NCBI RefSeq assembly: GCF_042920265.1
Contig: NZ_JBDQZI010000017.1
Coordinates: forward strand, 1 to 64,000
Length of the DNA stretch: 64,000 nucleotides
Source of the DNA: Lysinibacillus_B sp042920265
GTDB lineage: Bacteria; Bacillota; Bacilli; Bacillales_A; Planococcaceae
Direction of reading: 5' to 3'
Shown: piece by piece, positions 8,562-17,609 of the stretch
Numbering within the stretch: the first letter of the stretch is position 1
Layout: each line of letters begins with the position of its first letter
Position numbers and translations under genes: made by a program
The notes under the pieces: generated by a model
The model's database searches: none
What the model saw: only the letters and a program-made list of their open reading frames with translations
What the model was told of the DNA's origin: nothing

Positions 8562-10193
8562 CTATTCCATCGAAACATTCATTAAAATATCAGAACCTGT
8601 TGGATGTGGTAAGAAACCTTTTACTGTTGATTTTGCAGCAAGTAATGGTGTCGAGTGTGCCAATGGTGCCCACGGTGCATCCGCATGAATCATCTCTTGC
8701 GCTTGTTTATACAGACCATTCCGTACATTTTCGTCTGTTTCAGATTGTGCCGCGATTAATAAATCATGCACGGCATCATTTGAGTAATATGCATAGTTGT
8801 TGCTTCCGATATTATCTTTATCTAGTAACGTATATAAGAAGTTATCCGCGTCACCATTGTCACCTGTCCAACCAAGCATGAACGCATCCGCTTCCCCGTT
8901 CTTCGTCTTCTCTAAATAGACCGCCCATTCATATGTCACAATTTTTGACGGAATCCCTACATCTTCAAGGTTTTTCTGAATTACTTCCGCCACTTTCATC
9001 CCATCTGGCATATATGGACGTGGCACTGGCATTGCCCATAGTTCAATTTCTGAACCATCATAACCAGCTTCTGCTAATAACGCTTTTGCTTTCTCTGGAT
9101 TGTATTCATATCCTTTGATTTCATCGTTATACCCGCTAATAGATGATGGCATTGGATTGACGGCTACTTCTGCACGCCCTTCGAAAAATGCATCCACAAT
9201 AGCTTGCTTGTTAATCGCATGGTTCACCGCTTGACGCACTAATTTGTTATCAAATGGTGGACGTGTATTCGTTAAACCTAAGTAACCAATATTCATAGAT
9301 GGACGTTCGATTAATTGAAGTGCTGCATTCGCTTCAATTGAAGCACCATCAGATGGATTGATCCCATCAGCTAAGTCGATATCGCCTGCTGTTAAAGCAT
9401 TTAAACGTGCTGAGTTATCCGGAATAGAACGGAAAATAACACGATCTAATTTCGGTAATCCTTCTTGCCAGTAATCTGCAAACTTTTCAATCGTAATGGA
9501 ATCATTGCGCTTCCACTCCACAAATTTAAATGGCCCTGTACCAACTGGATTGTCGCCAAATGAATCGCCAGCTGATTCAAACGCAGTTGGTGATGCGATG
9601 CCAAACGGGCTCATCGCTAAGTTCTTTAAGAATGGTGCTTGTGGACGAGATAATGTAAATACGACTGTATGCTCATCTTCAGCAACCACATCTGTAATAA
9701 TATCTGCCCCTTCTGCTTTAAACATGGAATTGAAGTAATAGAAATCTTCTGCTGTTCCCGCTTTCCAACGATTTACGTTTTTCACAACGGCTTCTGCATT
9801 GAAATCTGTCCCATCATGGAATTGAACCCCTTGCTGCAATTTGAATGTGTAAGTTAACCCATCGTCACTAATTTCCCAGCTTTCTGCTAAGCCTGGATTT
9901 ACTGTTGTATCTTGTTCACCAAACTCGAGTAATGTTTCAAAAATATTTTTTGTTACTTTAAATGATTCGCCATCTGTTACAATAGCGGGATCAAGTGATA
10001 CGGAATCGCCACCACGCCCAAATACTAATACTTGCGGTGAAGTTGATGCATCATTCTCACCATTTCCCTCTGTATCACTTTCAGTACCTGTGTCCGTTGT
10101 AGCGGAATCATCTGTTGCATCCGAATTACAAGCAACAAGCACAAGCGTTAACAGGAGCAACAATAGCCCAAGTGACCAAACTTTTTTATTCAT
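8562..10193 (-). CDS. Peptide ABC transporter substrate-binding lipoprotein
   Basis: 543 residues from the chosen start, an SBP family 5 (DppA/OppA class) protein. A lipoprotein signal with lipobox LVLVAC at about residues 16-21 is followed by a Ser/Thr/Asp-rich linker (about 22-50), then the two-lobed binding domain with the family signature in the region GTAEDFYYFNS to PQAPFLKN. The frame opens 23 codons upstream, but GAGGAGGGG sits 6 bases before the ATG at 10193, giving a normal signal peptide. It captures peptides outside the membrane and delivers them to the permease pair. The operon order (D-type ATPase, F-type ATPase, binding protein, B, C) is that of B. subtilis appDFABC. Confidence 0.92.
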   Translation of the reverse strand: MNKKVWSLGLLLLLLTLVLVACNSDATDDSATTDTGTESDTEGNGENDASTSPQVLVFGRGGDSVSLDPAIVTDGESFKVTKNIFETLLEFGEQDTTVNPGLAESWEISDDGLTYTFKLQQGVQFHDGTDFNAEAVVKNVNRWKAGTAEDFYYFNSMFKAEGADIITDVVAEDEHTVVFTLSRPQAPFLKNLAMSPFGIASPTAFESAGDSFGDNPVGTGPFKFVEWKRNDSITIEKFADYWQEGLPKLDRVIFRSIPDNSARLNALTAGDIDLADGINPSDGASIEANAALQLIERPSMNIGYLGLTNTRPPFDNKLVRQAVNHAINKQAIVDAFFEGRAEVAVNPMPSSISGYNDEIKGYEYNPEKAKALLAEAGYDGSEIELWAMPVPRPYMPDGMKVAEVIQKNLEDVGIPSKIVTYEWAVYLEKTKNGEADAFMLGWTGDNGDADNFLYTLLDKDNIGSNNYAYYSNDAVHDLLIAAQSETDENVRNGLYKQAQEMIHADAPWAPLAHSTPLLAAKSTVKGFLPHPTGSDILMNVSME

Positions 10194-10227
10194 TTTAAAC
10201 CCCTCCTCATTTCTTTCGCTTTTATCA

Positions 10228-11208
10228 TTAGTGCTGCACATCATTGTATAAATGACAAGCAACAGAATGACCTGGTTTTACTTTTCTAAACAATGGTGCT
10301 GTCACTTTACAAATGTCACTCGCATACGGGCAGCGCGTATGAAATGCACAGCCAGCTGGTGGATTCGAAGGACTCGGGATATCCCCTTCCAATACAATGG
10401 GTTCCCGGTGATGTAGCGGATCAGGAATCGGGACTGCTAATAATAGTGCCTGCGTATACGGATGAAGCGGTTCTTCATAAAGTGAATCGCTACCCGCAAG
10501 CTCCACCATACGTCCGAGATACATTACGCCAACGCGATCGCTAATATGTCGAACAACACCTAAATCATGCGCGATAAATATATACGTTAGCTTCAAATCC
10601 TCCTGTAGCTTTTGCATCAGATTTAATACTTGCGCTTGAATCGATACATCTAATGCGGATACCGGTTCATCTGCAATGATGAGCTTCGGATTTGTCATTA
10701 ATGCACGGGCAATGCCAATGCGCTGCCGTTGCCCTCCACTAAATTGATGCGGATAGCGCTTTGCATGATACGCACTTAATCCAACCATTTCTAAGTATTC
10801 ATGCACCTTTTCTTTTCGCTCTTTCGCTTTCCCCATTCCGTGTACAATAAGCGGCTCTTCTAGTATTCTTTCCACTGTATGACGGGGATTTAAAGAAGCA
10901 TATGGATCTTGGAACACCATTTGAATATCTCGCCGCATTTTACGCATTTCTTTTTCCGATAATGCGGTTAGCTCTACATCGGCAAAAGTCACTTTTCCAC
11001 TTGTCGGTTCCAAAAGTCGCATAATGGCACGCCCAGTCGTCGATTTCCCACACCCTGACTCCCCTACAATGCCGAGTGTTTCTCCTTCATATAATTCAAA
11101 GGAAAGGTCATCCACCGCTTTCACTTCTCCTTTATTTGTGGAAAATAAACCGGTACGAATCGGAAAGTATTTTTTGAGATGCTCAACTTTCAACAACAAG
11201 TTCGTCAT
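10228..11208 (-). CDS. Peptide ABC transporter ATPase, OppF/DppF type
   Basis: 326 residues. Walker A GESGCGKST, Q-loop VFQDPYASLNPR, signature FSGGQRQR, Walker B LIIADEP and switch histidine in AHDLGVV are intact. The C-terminal Opp/Dpp extension contains the cysteine cluster CAFHTRCPYASDIC, found in this ATPase family. A GTG could open the frame at 11217, but GGAGGTG lies 6 bases before the ATG at 11208. The gene overlaps the end of the upstream ATPase gene by 26 bases, indicating translational coupling. Confidence 0.92.
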   Translation of the reverse strand: MTNLLLKVEHLKKYFPIRTGLFSTNKGEVKAVDDLSFELYEGETLGIVGESGCGKSTTGRAIMRLLEPTSGKVTFADVELTALSEKEMRKMRRDIQMVFQDPYASLNPRHTVERILEEPLIVHGMGKAKERKEKVHEYLEMVGLSAYHAKRYPHQFSGGQRQRIGIARALMTNPKLIIADEPVSALDVSIQAQVLNLMQKLQEDLKLTYIFIAHDLGVVRHISDRVGVMYLGRMVELAGSDSLYEEPLHPYTQALLLAVPIPDPLHHREPIVLEGDIPSPSNPPAGCAFHTRCPYASDICKVTAPLFRKVKPGHSVACHLYNDVQH

Positions 11209-12202
11209 ATACTTCACCTCCTGCCCTTTCTTCTACTAAGAAGCACCGCGCCTCATGCCCATCTGCCGCTTTATACATAGGCGGATTTTCTTGTAGACAT
11301 CGTTCCTGTGCAAACTGACAACGCGGCGCAAAACGGCATCCTGTCATAATTGAACCAGGCTTCGGCACATTTCCCGGAATCGAATGCAAACGCTCCTTTT
11401 TAAATCGCATGTCTGGGACAGATTGAATTAGCCCTTTCGTATAAGGGTGTTGCGGATTTTTAAATATTTCTTTTACAGGCGCTTCTTCCACGATTTGCCC
11501 AGCATACATCACAATAACGCGCTCACACGTTTCCGCTACTACACCTAAATCATGTGTAATAAACAAAATGGCTGTATGTAATCGTTTATTTAAATCTTTC
11601 ATTAGCTTTAAAATTTGTGCCTGAATCGTTACATCTAATGCGGTAGTTGGTTCATCGGCAATAAGAATTTTCGGATCACAAATCAATGCCATAGCAATCA
11701 TGACACGCTGACGCATGCCACCTGATAATTGATGTGGATATTCTTTCATCAACTCTTTAGGACGAGGTAAGCCAACGAGCTTCATCATTTCCATAGCCCT
11801 TTTTTTCGCACGTCTTTTAAACCACATTTTATGATGGATTGACAATGCCTCTACCAGTTGATTTCCAATCGTAAAAAGTGGGTTCAGTGAGGTCATTGGC
11901 TCTTGGAAAATCATCGCCATTTCTTTTCCACGGATTTTTCGCATTTCTTTTTCCGAAAGAGACGTTAAATCTCTGCCATTTAATAAAATCTTCCCTCCTG
12001 TAACCTTCCCTGGTGGATTCGGTACAAGCCCCATAATGGATAGAGAGGTCACACTTTTTCCACATCCTGATTCGCCAACGATCCCTACGATTTCACCGGC
12101 ACGAACAGAAAAGCTAATTTGATCGACGGCTACAATATTTCCATCATCCGAAAAGAATGTCGTTTCTAAATTTTTCACTTCAAGTAATTTATCTGAATCC
12201 AT
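11183..12202 (-). CDS. Peptide ABC transporter ATPase, OppD/DppD type
   Basis: 339 residues. Walker A GESGCGKSV, Q-loop IFQEPMTSLNPLFTIG, signature LSGGMRQR, Walker B ILIADEPTTALD and switch THDLGVV are intact; the C-terminal cysteines (CRFAPRCQFAQERC) match the OppD/DppD tail. The ATG at 12202 follows AAGGGGG; a longer frame to 12247 lacks a ribosome site. It is the first gene of the operon, which fills the interval between ygaE and ygaD homologues that are adjacent in B. subtilis. No clear CodY box was found in the 190 bases upstream. Confidence 0.92.
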   Translation of the reverse strand: MDSDKLLEVKNLETTFFSDDGNIVAVDQISFSVRAGEIVGIVGESGCGKSVTSLSIMGLVPNPPGKVTGGKILLNGRDLTSLSEKEMRKIRGKEMAMIFQEPMTSLNPLFTIGNQLVEALSIHHKMWFKRRAKKRAMEMMKLVGLPRPKELMKEYPHQLSGGMRQRVMIAMALICDPKILIADEPTTALDVTIQAQILKLMKDLNKRLHTAILFITHDLGVVAETCERVIVMYAGQIVEEAPVKEIFKNPQHPYTKGLIQSVPDMRFKKERLHSIPGNVPKPGSIMTGCRFAPRCQFAQERCLQENPPMYKAADGHEARCFLVEERAGGEVYDELVVES

Positions 12203-12371
12203 CGAGCTGCCCCCTTTTCCAAAATGGCACTGTATTCTGTGTATCAAAACAGACTATTATTTATCTTTTAAAGTAGAATTTTTCTATCTTTTATTAATAG
12301 TATTCTCGAAGCAGCAAAAATATTAATCTTTCTCTTTTATTCCGTTTTGGAGAATCTATATAAAAATAAAA

Positions 12372-12393
12372 AAGAGAGGCGAATGCCTCTCTT
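12372..12393 (-). terminator. Terminator of the ABC exporter gene
   Basis: Perfect 9-bp stem AAGAGAGGC/GCCTCTCTT around a GAAT loop; the minus strand continues TTTTATTTTTA. It abuts the stop codon of the 12393-14138 gene. Confidence 0.9.
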
Positions 12394-14138
12394 TAATCTA
12401 ACTTTTGAACTTGGAACAAATTATAATATGCCCCTTGCTTTGCCATGAGCTCCTCGTGGGTACCTGATTCAACCACTTGTCCATACTCGATGACGAAAAT
12501 TTTATCTGCATGTGTAATCGTGGATAGACGATGGGCGATGACGATGGTTGTACGGTCGTGCGCTAATCGATCAAGTGACTCTTGAATAAGTGCCTCACTT
12601 TCTAAATCAAGCGCAGACGTTGCTTCATCTAAAACGAGGATTGGCGGATTTTTTAAAAACACACGCGCAATCGCTACACGTTGTTTTTGACCACCTGATA
12701 GCTTTACGCCTCGCTCCCCAACTTTTGTGTCATAGCCTTGTGGTAAACTCATAATGAAATCATGTGCATTGGCCGCTTTAGCAGCAGCAATGACTTCTTC
12801 ATCGGTTGCATTTGGATTGCCCATTAAAATATTTTGTTTCACCGAATCACTAAACAAAATATTATCTTGTAGCACAATACCAATTTGTGAACGAAGTGAT
12901 GTTAATGTTACATCACGTACATCGCGGTCATCTATTTTTATAGCCCCTGCGCTTGTATCATAAAAACGTGGAATTAAGCTAACAATCGTCGACTTCCCAC
13001 CACCACTCATCCCAACAAATGCCGCTGTTTGCCCTGGCTCGATTGTAAAATCTACATGATCTAAAATGGTTTTCCCTTCTTTTTCGTAATGGAACGTGAC
13101 ATTTTCAAAGGCAAGCTTTCCTGCTACTTCTTTTAGCTCTAGAGCATTCGGCTTATTTTCTACATCATATTTTTCATCTATTAATTCAAACATCCGGTCC
13201 ATCGATGCAATCGCTTGTGTTAATGTTGTTGATGAACTAACTAAACGACGTAGCGGTCCGTATAGCCGCTCAATATAAGCATAAAAAGCAACCATCACCC
13301 CAATGGATAAATTCCCGTGAATCACTTCATAGCCTGCATAAGCAATTACAAGTAGCGGCGCGATATCCGTAATCGTATTGACAACCGCAAATGATTTCGC
13401 ATTCCAACGTGAGTGAGTTAATGCTTTATTTAAAAATTCCCCATTTGTCTCATCGAAAATCGCTTGTTCATGTTTTTCGAGCGTAAAGCTTTTAATAATG
13501 CTCATGCCTGTTACACGCTCATGCAAATAGCTTTGTACGCCTGCCAAAGCTTGTGAGCGCGCACGTGTTAATGCACGTAATCGCCCAAAGAAATACTTCA
13601 CACTAAACGCGTAAAACGGAAGCGCAATCAATGAAACGATGGTCAGCTTGACATCCATGGAAAACATAATCGCCACAACAATGATGACTGTGACTAAATC
13701 GAGCCATAAATTCATAAGCCCCGTCATCACGAAATTTTTCGTTTGCTCTACGTCATTGATCATACGCGAAATAACTTCCCCTGCGCGCGTATTCGCATAA
13801 TATTTTAAGCTTAGCTTTTGCAAATGCCCATATAGCTCTTTCCGAATATCAAATAAAATATTATTACTTAAATTTTGCGCAAAATATTGGCGGTAATATT
13901 CAATTGGTGGACGTACCACGAAGAATAGAACAAGTGCAATGCCAATCCATGTCAATAGTTGCTTTGTTTTCTCCTCAGCTGATAAACTTTCTTCCAATAA
14001 AATATCATCTAAAATAATTTGTACTAACCACGGTAAAAATAGTGGAATAGCAAATTTCAAAATGCCAATTACAATTGTAAACATTAATAACCACTTATAC
14101 GGCTTAACAAAGCGCATATATCTCTTTATACTATCCAA
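12393..14138 (-). CDS. ygaD: ABC transporter, fused permease-ATPase exporter (YgaD-like)
   Basis: 581-residue half-transporter. Six TMs lie in about residues 15-305 (type IV exporter fold), then a nucleotide-binding domain with Walker A GMSGGGKST, Q-loop LQDNILFSDS, signature LSGGQKQR, Walker B ILVLDEATSALD and switch His in IVIAHRLSTI. It works as a homodimer, of the multidrug/lipid exporter type (MsbA/Sav1866-like). Position beside the YgaC gene matches B. subtilis ygaD. The substrate is unknown. Confidence 0.88.
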   Translation of the reverse strand: MDSIKRYMRFVKPYKWLLMFTIVIGILKFAIPLFLPWLVQIILDDILLEESLSAEEKTKQLLTWIGIALVLFFVVRPPIEYYRQYFAQNLSNNILFDIRKELYGHLQKLSLKYYANTRAGEVISRMINDVEQTKNFVMTGLMNLWLDLVTVIIVVAIMFSMDVKLTIVSLIALPFYAFSVKYFFGRLRALTRARSQALAGVQSYLHERVTGMSIIKSFTLEKHEQAIFDETNGEFLNKALTHSRWNAKSFAVVNTITDIAPLLVIAYAGYEVIHGNLSIGVMVAFYAYIERLYGPLRRLVSSSTTLTQAIASMDRMFELIDEKYDVENKPNALELKEVAGKLAFENVTFHYEKEGKTILDHVDFTIEPGQTAAFVGMSGGGKSTIVSLIPRFYDTSAGAIKIDDRDVRDVTLTSLRSQIGIVLQDNILFSDSVKQNILMGNPNATDEEVIAAAKAANAHDFIMSLPQGYDTKVGERGVKLSGGQKQRVAIARVFLKNPPILVLDEATSALDLESEALIQESLDRLAHDRTTIVIAHRLSTITHADKIFVIEYGQVVESGTHEELMAKQGAYYNLFQVQKLD

Positions 14139-14244
14139 TGGCTTCTCCCCTTCATTCTTTTCGCAATGTTTATTACTATATCACATTTTAGGGTGATCAA
14201 TTAATCACTATACCTTCCCTCACTCACTAAAATCCCCCAAAAGA

Positions 14245-14278
14245 AAAACATAGACAAATTTAGTATTGTCTATGTTTT
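14245..14278 (-). terminator. Terminator of ntdP
   Basis: Perfect 12-bp stem AAAACATAGACA/TGTCTATGTTTT with a 10-base loop; the minus strand continues TTCTTTTGGGG. It follows the ntdP stop by 17 bases. Confidence 0.8.
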
Positions 14279-14295
14279 AGTCATAACTTATTTTT

Positions 14296-14844
14296 TTACT
14301 GTTGGTCTGCTTGGATTTCACGATACAGTTCATAGCGGTTTGTCCAAACTTCGATAAAATCTGGCGCAAACGGTCCTCGTCGCTGTTGAATCCAGCTAAT
14401 TAATTTTGTTAAGTTGCGCTTTAAAATTTTATCAATGACTTCCGGATAGGCCATTTCTTGTTTATGTTGCTCATATTCATCCTCATCCAGCAATGTATAA
14501 GACATATCGGGAAAAACCTTCACATCCAAGTCATAATCAATATATTTTAAGGCATGGTTATCAAACACAAACGGTGAACTCATATTACAGTAATAGTACA
14601 CGCCATCTTCACGCAACATACAAATAATATTAAACCAGTGTTCTGCATGAAAATAACAAATGGAAGGTTCTCTTGTGAGCCACGTACGACCATCTGACTC
14701 TGTTACAAGTGTTTTTTCATTTGCACCAATTACAATATTTTTTGTACCTTTCAAAACCATTGTTTCTTGCCAGACACGGTGGATACGACCATTGTGCTTA
14801 TAGCTATGTATTTGTATCGTTTCGCCTTCTACGGGTAATGCCAT
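14296..14844 (-). CDS. ntdP: Nucleoside tri/diphosphate phosphatase, DUF402 (YgaC/NtdP)
   Basis: 182 residues from the chosen start. Recognised as the DUF402 family; B. subtilis YgaC and its S. aureus counterpart (Ntdp) hydrolyse nucleoside tri- and diphosphates in a Mn-dependent reaction. Visible family motifs are KHNGRIHRVWQET near the N-terminus, FHAEHWFNIICM (about 75-88), YYCNMSSP (about 96-103) and the acidic YIDYDLDVKVFPD (about 112-124), which supplies metal-binding aspartates. AAGGTGGG lies 7 bases before the ATG at 14844; an upstream in-frame GTG at 14856 overlaps that site and is rejected. Neighbours match B. subtilis ygaD-ygaC. Confidence 0.87.
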   Translation of the reverse strand: MALPVEGETIQIHSYKHNGRIHRVWQETMVLKGTKNIVIGANEKTLVTESDGRTWLTREPSICYFHAEHWFNIICMLREDGVYYYCNMSSPFVFDNHALKYIDYDLDVKVFPDMSYTLLDEDEYEQHKQEMAYPEVIDKILKRNLTKLISWIQQRRGPFAPDFIEVWTNRYELYREIQADQQ

Positions 14845-15157
14845 ATTGAAGCCCACCTTTTCGTCGTCTACGCTATCTATAATCTAGCAGTCTCCTACTT
14901 ATTATAACAATGGATGAATAAAAGGTGTAGTTAGAAAAACATAAATTTCGCAATACGTTGTAAAAACAAGGCGCTTTTTTGTCAATTGACGAAATAGTGT
15001 TAATCTTGGTGAGAAAAGCAAGAAAGGCTTCACTGATTTACCCACAGTTCCATTACCTAATAAGAAAGCCGGCATGTCTTTAACAGACACACCGACTTTT
15101 GCAGGGAATTCATACGTTTAACAACATTTCACTGCAGACATAGCTATTTAGCTTGTC
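14845..15157. other. Intergenic region between ntdP and the SASP-like gene
   Basis: About 310 bases without a convincing gene. It contains the hairpin at 15067-15097 and presumably the promoter of ntdP. A 62-codon open frame on the minus strand (14902-15090) has no family resemblance or ribosome site and overlaps the terminator; I do not call it. The B. subtilis gene ygaB, which lies here in that species, is absent. Confidence 0.5.
15067..15097 (-). terminator. Terminator of the SASP-like gene
   Basis: A 13-bp stem with G-U wobbles on the minus strand (AGTCGGTGTGTCT/AGACATGCCGGCT, 5-base loop) followed by TTCTTATT. It lies 60 bases past the stop of the gene at 15158-15364. Confidence 0.7.
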
Positions 15158-15364
15158 TTACATGTTGTTGTTATTGTTGCGGCGGTTTTGTTGGTTTTGT
15201 TGATTTTGTTGATTGTTTTGACGCTCAACTCGATTACGTTGTTGCTGCAACTGTTGGAAATCTTGTTCGTTGCCGAACTCCTCCATATTGTTTTGGTTCT
15301 GGTTGTTGTTAAGGAATTCGTTGTTGTTGTTGTTGTTATTTTGTTTGTTTTGATTTCTTTTCAT
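15158..15364 (-). CDS. sspE: Probable gamma-type small acid-soluble spore protein
   Basis: A 68-residue protein that is more than half Asn and Gln, with no Cys, Trp or Tyr. Gamma-type SASPs are Asn/Gln-rich amino-acid stores of the spore core. The segment EFGNEQDFQQLQQQRNRVERQNN (key residues EFG, QQ, R, QNN) resembles the B. subtilis SspE repeat around EFA-ETNAQQVRKQNQQS. Position between the mutY and ygaC homologues matches sspE synteny. GGAGGTG lies 8 bases before ATG, and a sigma-G-like promoter precedes it. The N and Q runs come from AAC/CAA tracts, which could be slippage-prone. Identity rests on composition, position and promoter rather than strong similarity. Confidence 0.72.
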   Translation of the reverse strand: MKRNQNKQNNNNNNNEFLNNNQNQNNMEEFGNEQDFQQLQQQRNRVERQNNQQNQQNQQNRRNNNNNM

Positions 15365-15387
15365 GATGAATTCACCTCCACGCTACC

Positions 15388-15417
15388 TATTGTGTACCGT
15401 GCAGGATTTTTTATTCA
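15388..15417 (-). promoter_or_regulatory. Sigma-G-like promoter of the SASP-like gene
   Basis: On the minus strand TGAATA (15412-15417), 17 bases, CACAATA (15388-15394; 5 of 7 to CATACTA). It overlaps the mutY stop codon and lies about 25 bases before the start codon region of the SASP-like gene. Forespore SASP genes are known sigma-G targets. Confidence 0.65.
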
Positions 15418-16455
15418 TTTAATTTCATTCCAGATTTTTAACATAGGGACAGGCATCGGCAAACGCTCAATTTGTTCTCGTGTAAAAAATTTTTCATCAT
15501 CTGTTGCTTCCACTTCCACAAGCTCTGCTTCAATATGCCATGTTAAATGTGAAAAGATATGTTTAAATGTGAGTACTTTTCCATGCTCTACTTTCACCTT
15601 CACATCATACTGTTGGAATAATTTGTTTAATGCATCTTCCTCTTTTTTTATTTCAATCATCGGAAACTGCCACATATTGGCCAACAACCCATTCGCATCA
15701 CGCTTTTCTAATAAATAGCGTCCTTCGTTATCACGTACAATATATACTTTATAGTGTAGATTTTTCATTTTTGTTTTTTTTGTTTTTACCGGAAGCTGTG
15801 CCATATCGCCTGCTTCAAATGCGCGGCAGTATTCACGAACCGGACATAATAAACACTTTGGTGAAGTCGGTGTACAAATTAGTGCTCCAAGCTCCATTAA
15901 GCCTTGATTAAAGGAAGATGTATTGTTTGGATCAATTAGTTCTGTTACGGCTTCTTCAAATATTTTTTTTGTTTTTGGCAATGCAATATCATCATAAATA
16001 TGAAGTACACGACTCAGTACACGCATTACATTCCCATCTACTGCATGTTCCGGCTTGCCATAAGCAATACTAAGAACAGCACCTGCTGTATATGGACCTA
16101 CACCTTTTAGTTTGGATATATCTACTCGGTTATTCGGCACAACCCCACCGTATGTTTCGACTACTTCTCGCACACCTGCTTGTAAGTTTCGTACGCGTGA
16201 ATAGTAGCCAAGCCCTTCCCACATTTTTAAAATATCCTCTTCTGGGGCATAGGCGAACGTTTGCGGCGTAGGAAATTTTTCTACAAAACGATTGTAATAA
16301 GGGATGACTGTATCTACACGCGTTTGCTGAAGCATTACTTCTGAAACCCAAATTTTATAAGGATCGATTGTATGTCGCCAAGGCAGATCCCGTTTTTCTC
16401 GCTTAAACCATTCCACTAATGCTTTTTGAAATTCTTCTTTATATTCATAATTCAT
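15415..16455 (-). CDS. mutY: A/G-specific adenine DNA glycosylase MutY
   Basis: 346 residues. The HhH-GPD glycosylase domain spans about 30-215: catalytic E39 (SEVMLQQT), helix-hairpin-helix LKGVGPYTAGAVLS (about 116-129), catalytic D140 (HAVDGNV). The [4Fe-4S] cluster cysteines C194, C201, C204 and C210 have the C-x6-C-x2-C-x5-C spacing. The C-terminal NUDIX-like domain (about 230-346) recognises 8-oxoguanine. The enzyme removes adenine mispaired with 8-oxoG. Position beside yfhP matches B. subtilis (yfhQ). Confidence 0.96.
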   Translation of the reverse strand: MNYEYKEEFQKALVEWFKREKRDLPWRHTIDPYKIWVSEVMLQQTRVDTVIPYYNRFVEKFPTPQTFAYAPEEDILKMWEGLGYYSRVRNLQAGVREVVETYGGVVPNNRVDISKLKGVGPYTAGAVLSIAYGKPEHAVDGNVMRVLSRVLHIYDDIALPKTKKIFEEAVTELIDPNNTSSFNQGLMELGALICTPTSPKCLLCPVREYCRAFEAGDMAQLPVKTKKTKMKNLHYKVYIVRDNEGRYLLEKRDANGLLANMWQFPMIEIKKEEDALNKLFQQYDVKVKVEHGKVLTFKHIFSHLTWHIEAELVEVEATDDEKFFTREQIERLPMPVPMLKIWNEIK

Positions 16456-16580
16456 TTAATTCACCTATAATTCGATTTTATTTTTGCTTTAAAGGGTATA
16501 TTATTAATTATGATAGGAAATGTTAATTTTTCCCCATAATTGTTCGCATATTCGTTGCCATATACAAGGAGTTGATTGCT

Positions 16581-17567
16581 TTGGACACAGGTACACATTT
16601 AGTCATGGGTATTGCCATTGGAGGTTTAGCACTTGTCGATCCCGTCGTTGCAGAAAGCTCAGCCATGTTCGGCGCTGTGATGGCTGGTACGATTTTAGGG
16701 CAGCAAGCACCAGATGTAGATACGGTTTTAAAATTACGCAATAATGCGATTTATATACGTCATCACCGTGGCATTACACATTCCATACCTGCTACTATTC
16801 TTTGGCCTATTGCCATTACGGCTATTTTATCGTCAATTGTCCCCGACGCCAACCTATTGCACTTATGGCTGTGGACACAAATCGCCGTTTTTCTCCATGT
16901 ATTTGTTGATATTTTTAATGCCTACGGTACACAAGCTTTTCGCCCCCTTTCAAAAAAATGGGTAGCACTTGGTGTTATCAATACATTTGATCCATTTATT
17001 TTTGCTCTTCACTGTGTAGGGATTGTATTATGGGTGTTCGGGGCAAATCCTGTATGGACGTTCAGCGTCATGTATGTCATTATTGTAGGCTATTATATTT
17101 TACGTTTTATGGTGCAAAGGGCCGTCAAAAAAGCCGTGCACAATACGATTCAAGATGAAGAATACGTAATTGTAGCGCCCACGATGCGATTCTTTTATTG
17201 GCGCATTGCCGCTGCCTCTAAAACGCATTATTATGTCGGTCGTGCCTATCGTCGTTCGGTGAATATTTACGATAAATTTGAAATCGTTCCATTACCGCGC
17301 ACCCCCTATGTAAACGCTGCGATGCAAGATGAAAATTTGCGCTCATTTGTCTCGTTTTCTCCGCTGTACCGTTGGGAAATTGCTGAACTACCGAGCGGTT
17401 TAACGGAAGTACGTTTAATCGACTTACGCTACCGTAGTAATGATCGTTATCCTTTTGTGGCGGTTGCACATGTAAATGATGATTTAGAAGTCGTTAATTC
17501 ATATACAGGTTGGATTTTCAGCGAGGATAAACTACAGCGCAAGCTACAAATCGGGGCGAGTGAATAA
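16581..17567 (+). CDS. yfhP: YfhP family membrane-bound metal-dependent hydrolase
   Basis: 328 residues from the chosen start. N-terminal DUF457/YdjM-like domain with a metal-ligand pattern: H6 (DTGTHLVMG), QAPDVDTV (about 37-44) and HHRGITHS (about 57-64). Four hydrophobic segments lie within about 60-180; the C-terminal 140 residues are a soluble domain found in YfhP-type proteins. The start is TTG at 16581: AAGGAG ends 9 bases before it, whereas the earlier TTG at 16572 touches that site, and MDTGTH matches family N-termini. Function in Bacillus is not settled. Divergent from mutY, as in B. subtilis. Confidence 0.85.
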   Translation: MDTGTHLVMGIAIGGLALVDPVVAESSAMFGAVMAGTILGQQAPDVDTVLKLRNNAIYIRHHRGITHSIPATILWPIAITAILSSIVPDANLLHLWLWTQIAVFLHVFVDIFNAYGTQAFRPLSKKWVALGVINTFDPFIFALHCVGIVLWVFGANPVWTFSVMYVIIVGYYILRFMVQRAVKKAVHNTIQDEEYVIVAPTMRFFYWRIAAASKTHYYVGRAYRRSVNIYDKFEIVPLPRTPYVNAAMQDENLRSFVSFSPLYRWEIAELPSGLTEVRLIDLRYRSNDRYPFVAVAHVNDDLEVVNSYTGWIFSEDKLQRKLQIGASE

Positions 17568-17573
17568 AGTGTG

Positions 17574-17608
17574 CAAAAGGCTCACGCTAAGTTAGCGTGA
17601 GCCTTTTG
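17574..17608. terminator. Bidirectional terminator, yfhP / yfhJ
   Basis: A nearly uninterrupted inverted repeat CAAAAGGCTCACGCTAA/TTAGCGTGAGCCTTTTG around one base, lying between the convergent stops of yfhP and yfhJ. T-rich on one side and A-rich on the other, it can act in both directions. Confidence 0.88.
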
Positions 17609-17609
17609 T

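Noticed and set aside
12203..12392. CodY box upstream of the peptide operon
   Set aside because: The best match to AATTTTCWGAAAATT has too many mismatches to support a call.
14902..15090. 62-codon minus-strand frame between ntdP and the SASP-like gene
   Set aside because: No ribosome site, composition unlike a protein, and it spans a terminator hairpin.
15188..15718. 176-codon open frame on the plus strand opposite the SASP-like and mutY genes
   Set aside because: It is the mirror of N/Q codon runs (giving L and V runs) and of mutY; no ribosome site or family resemblance.
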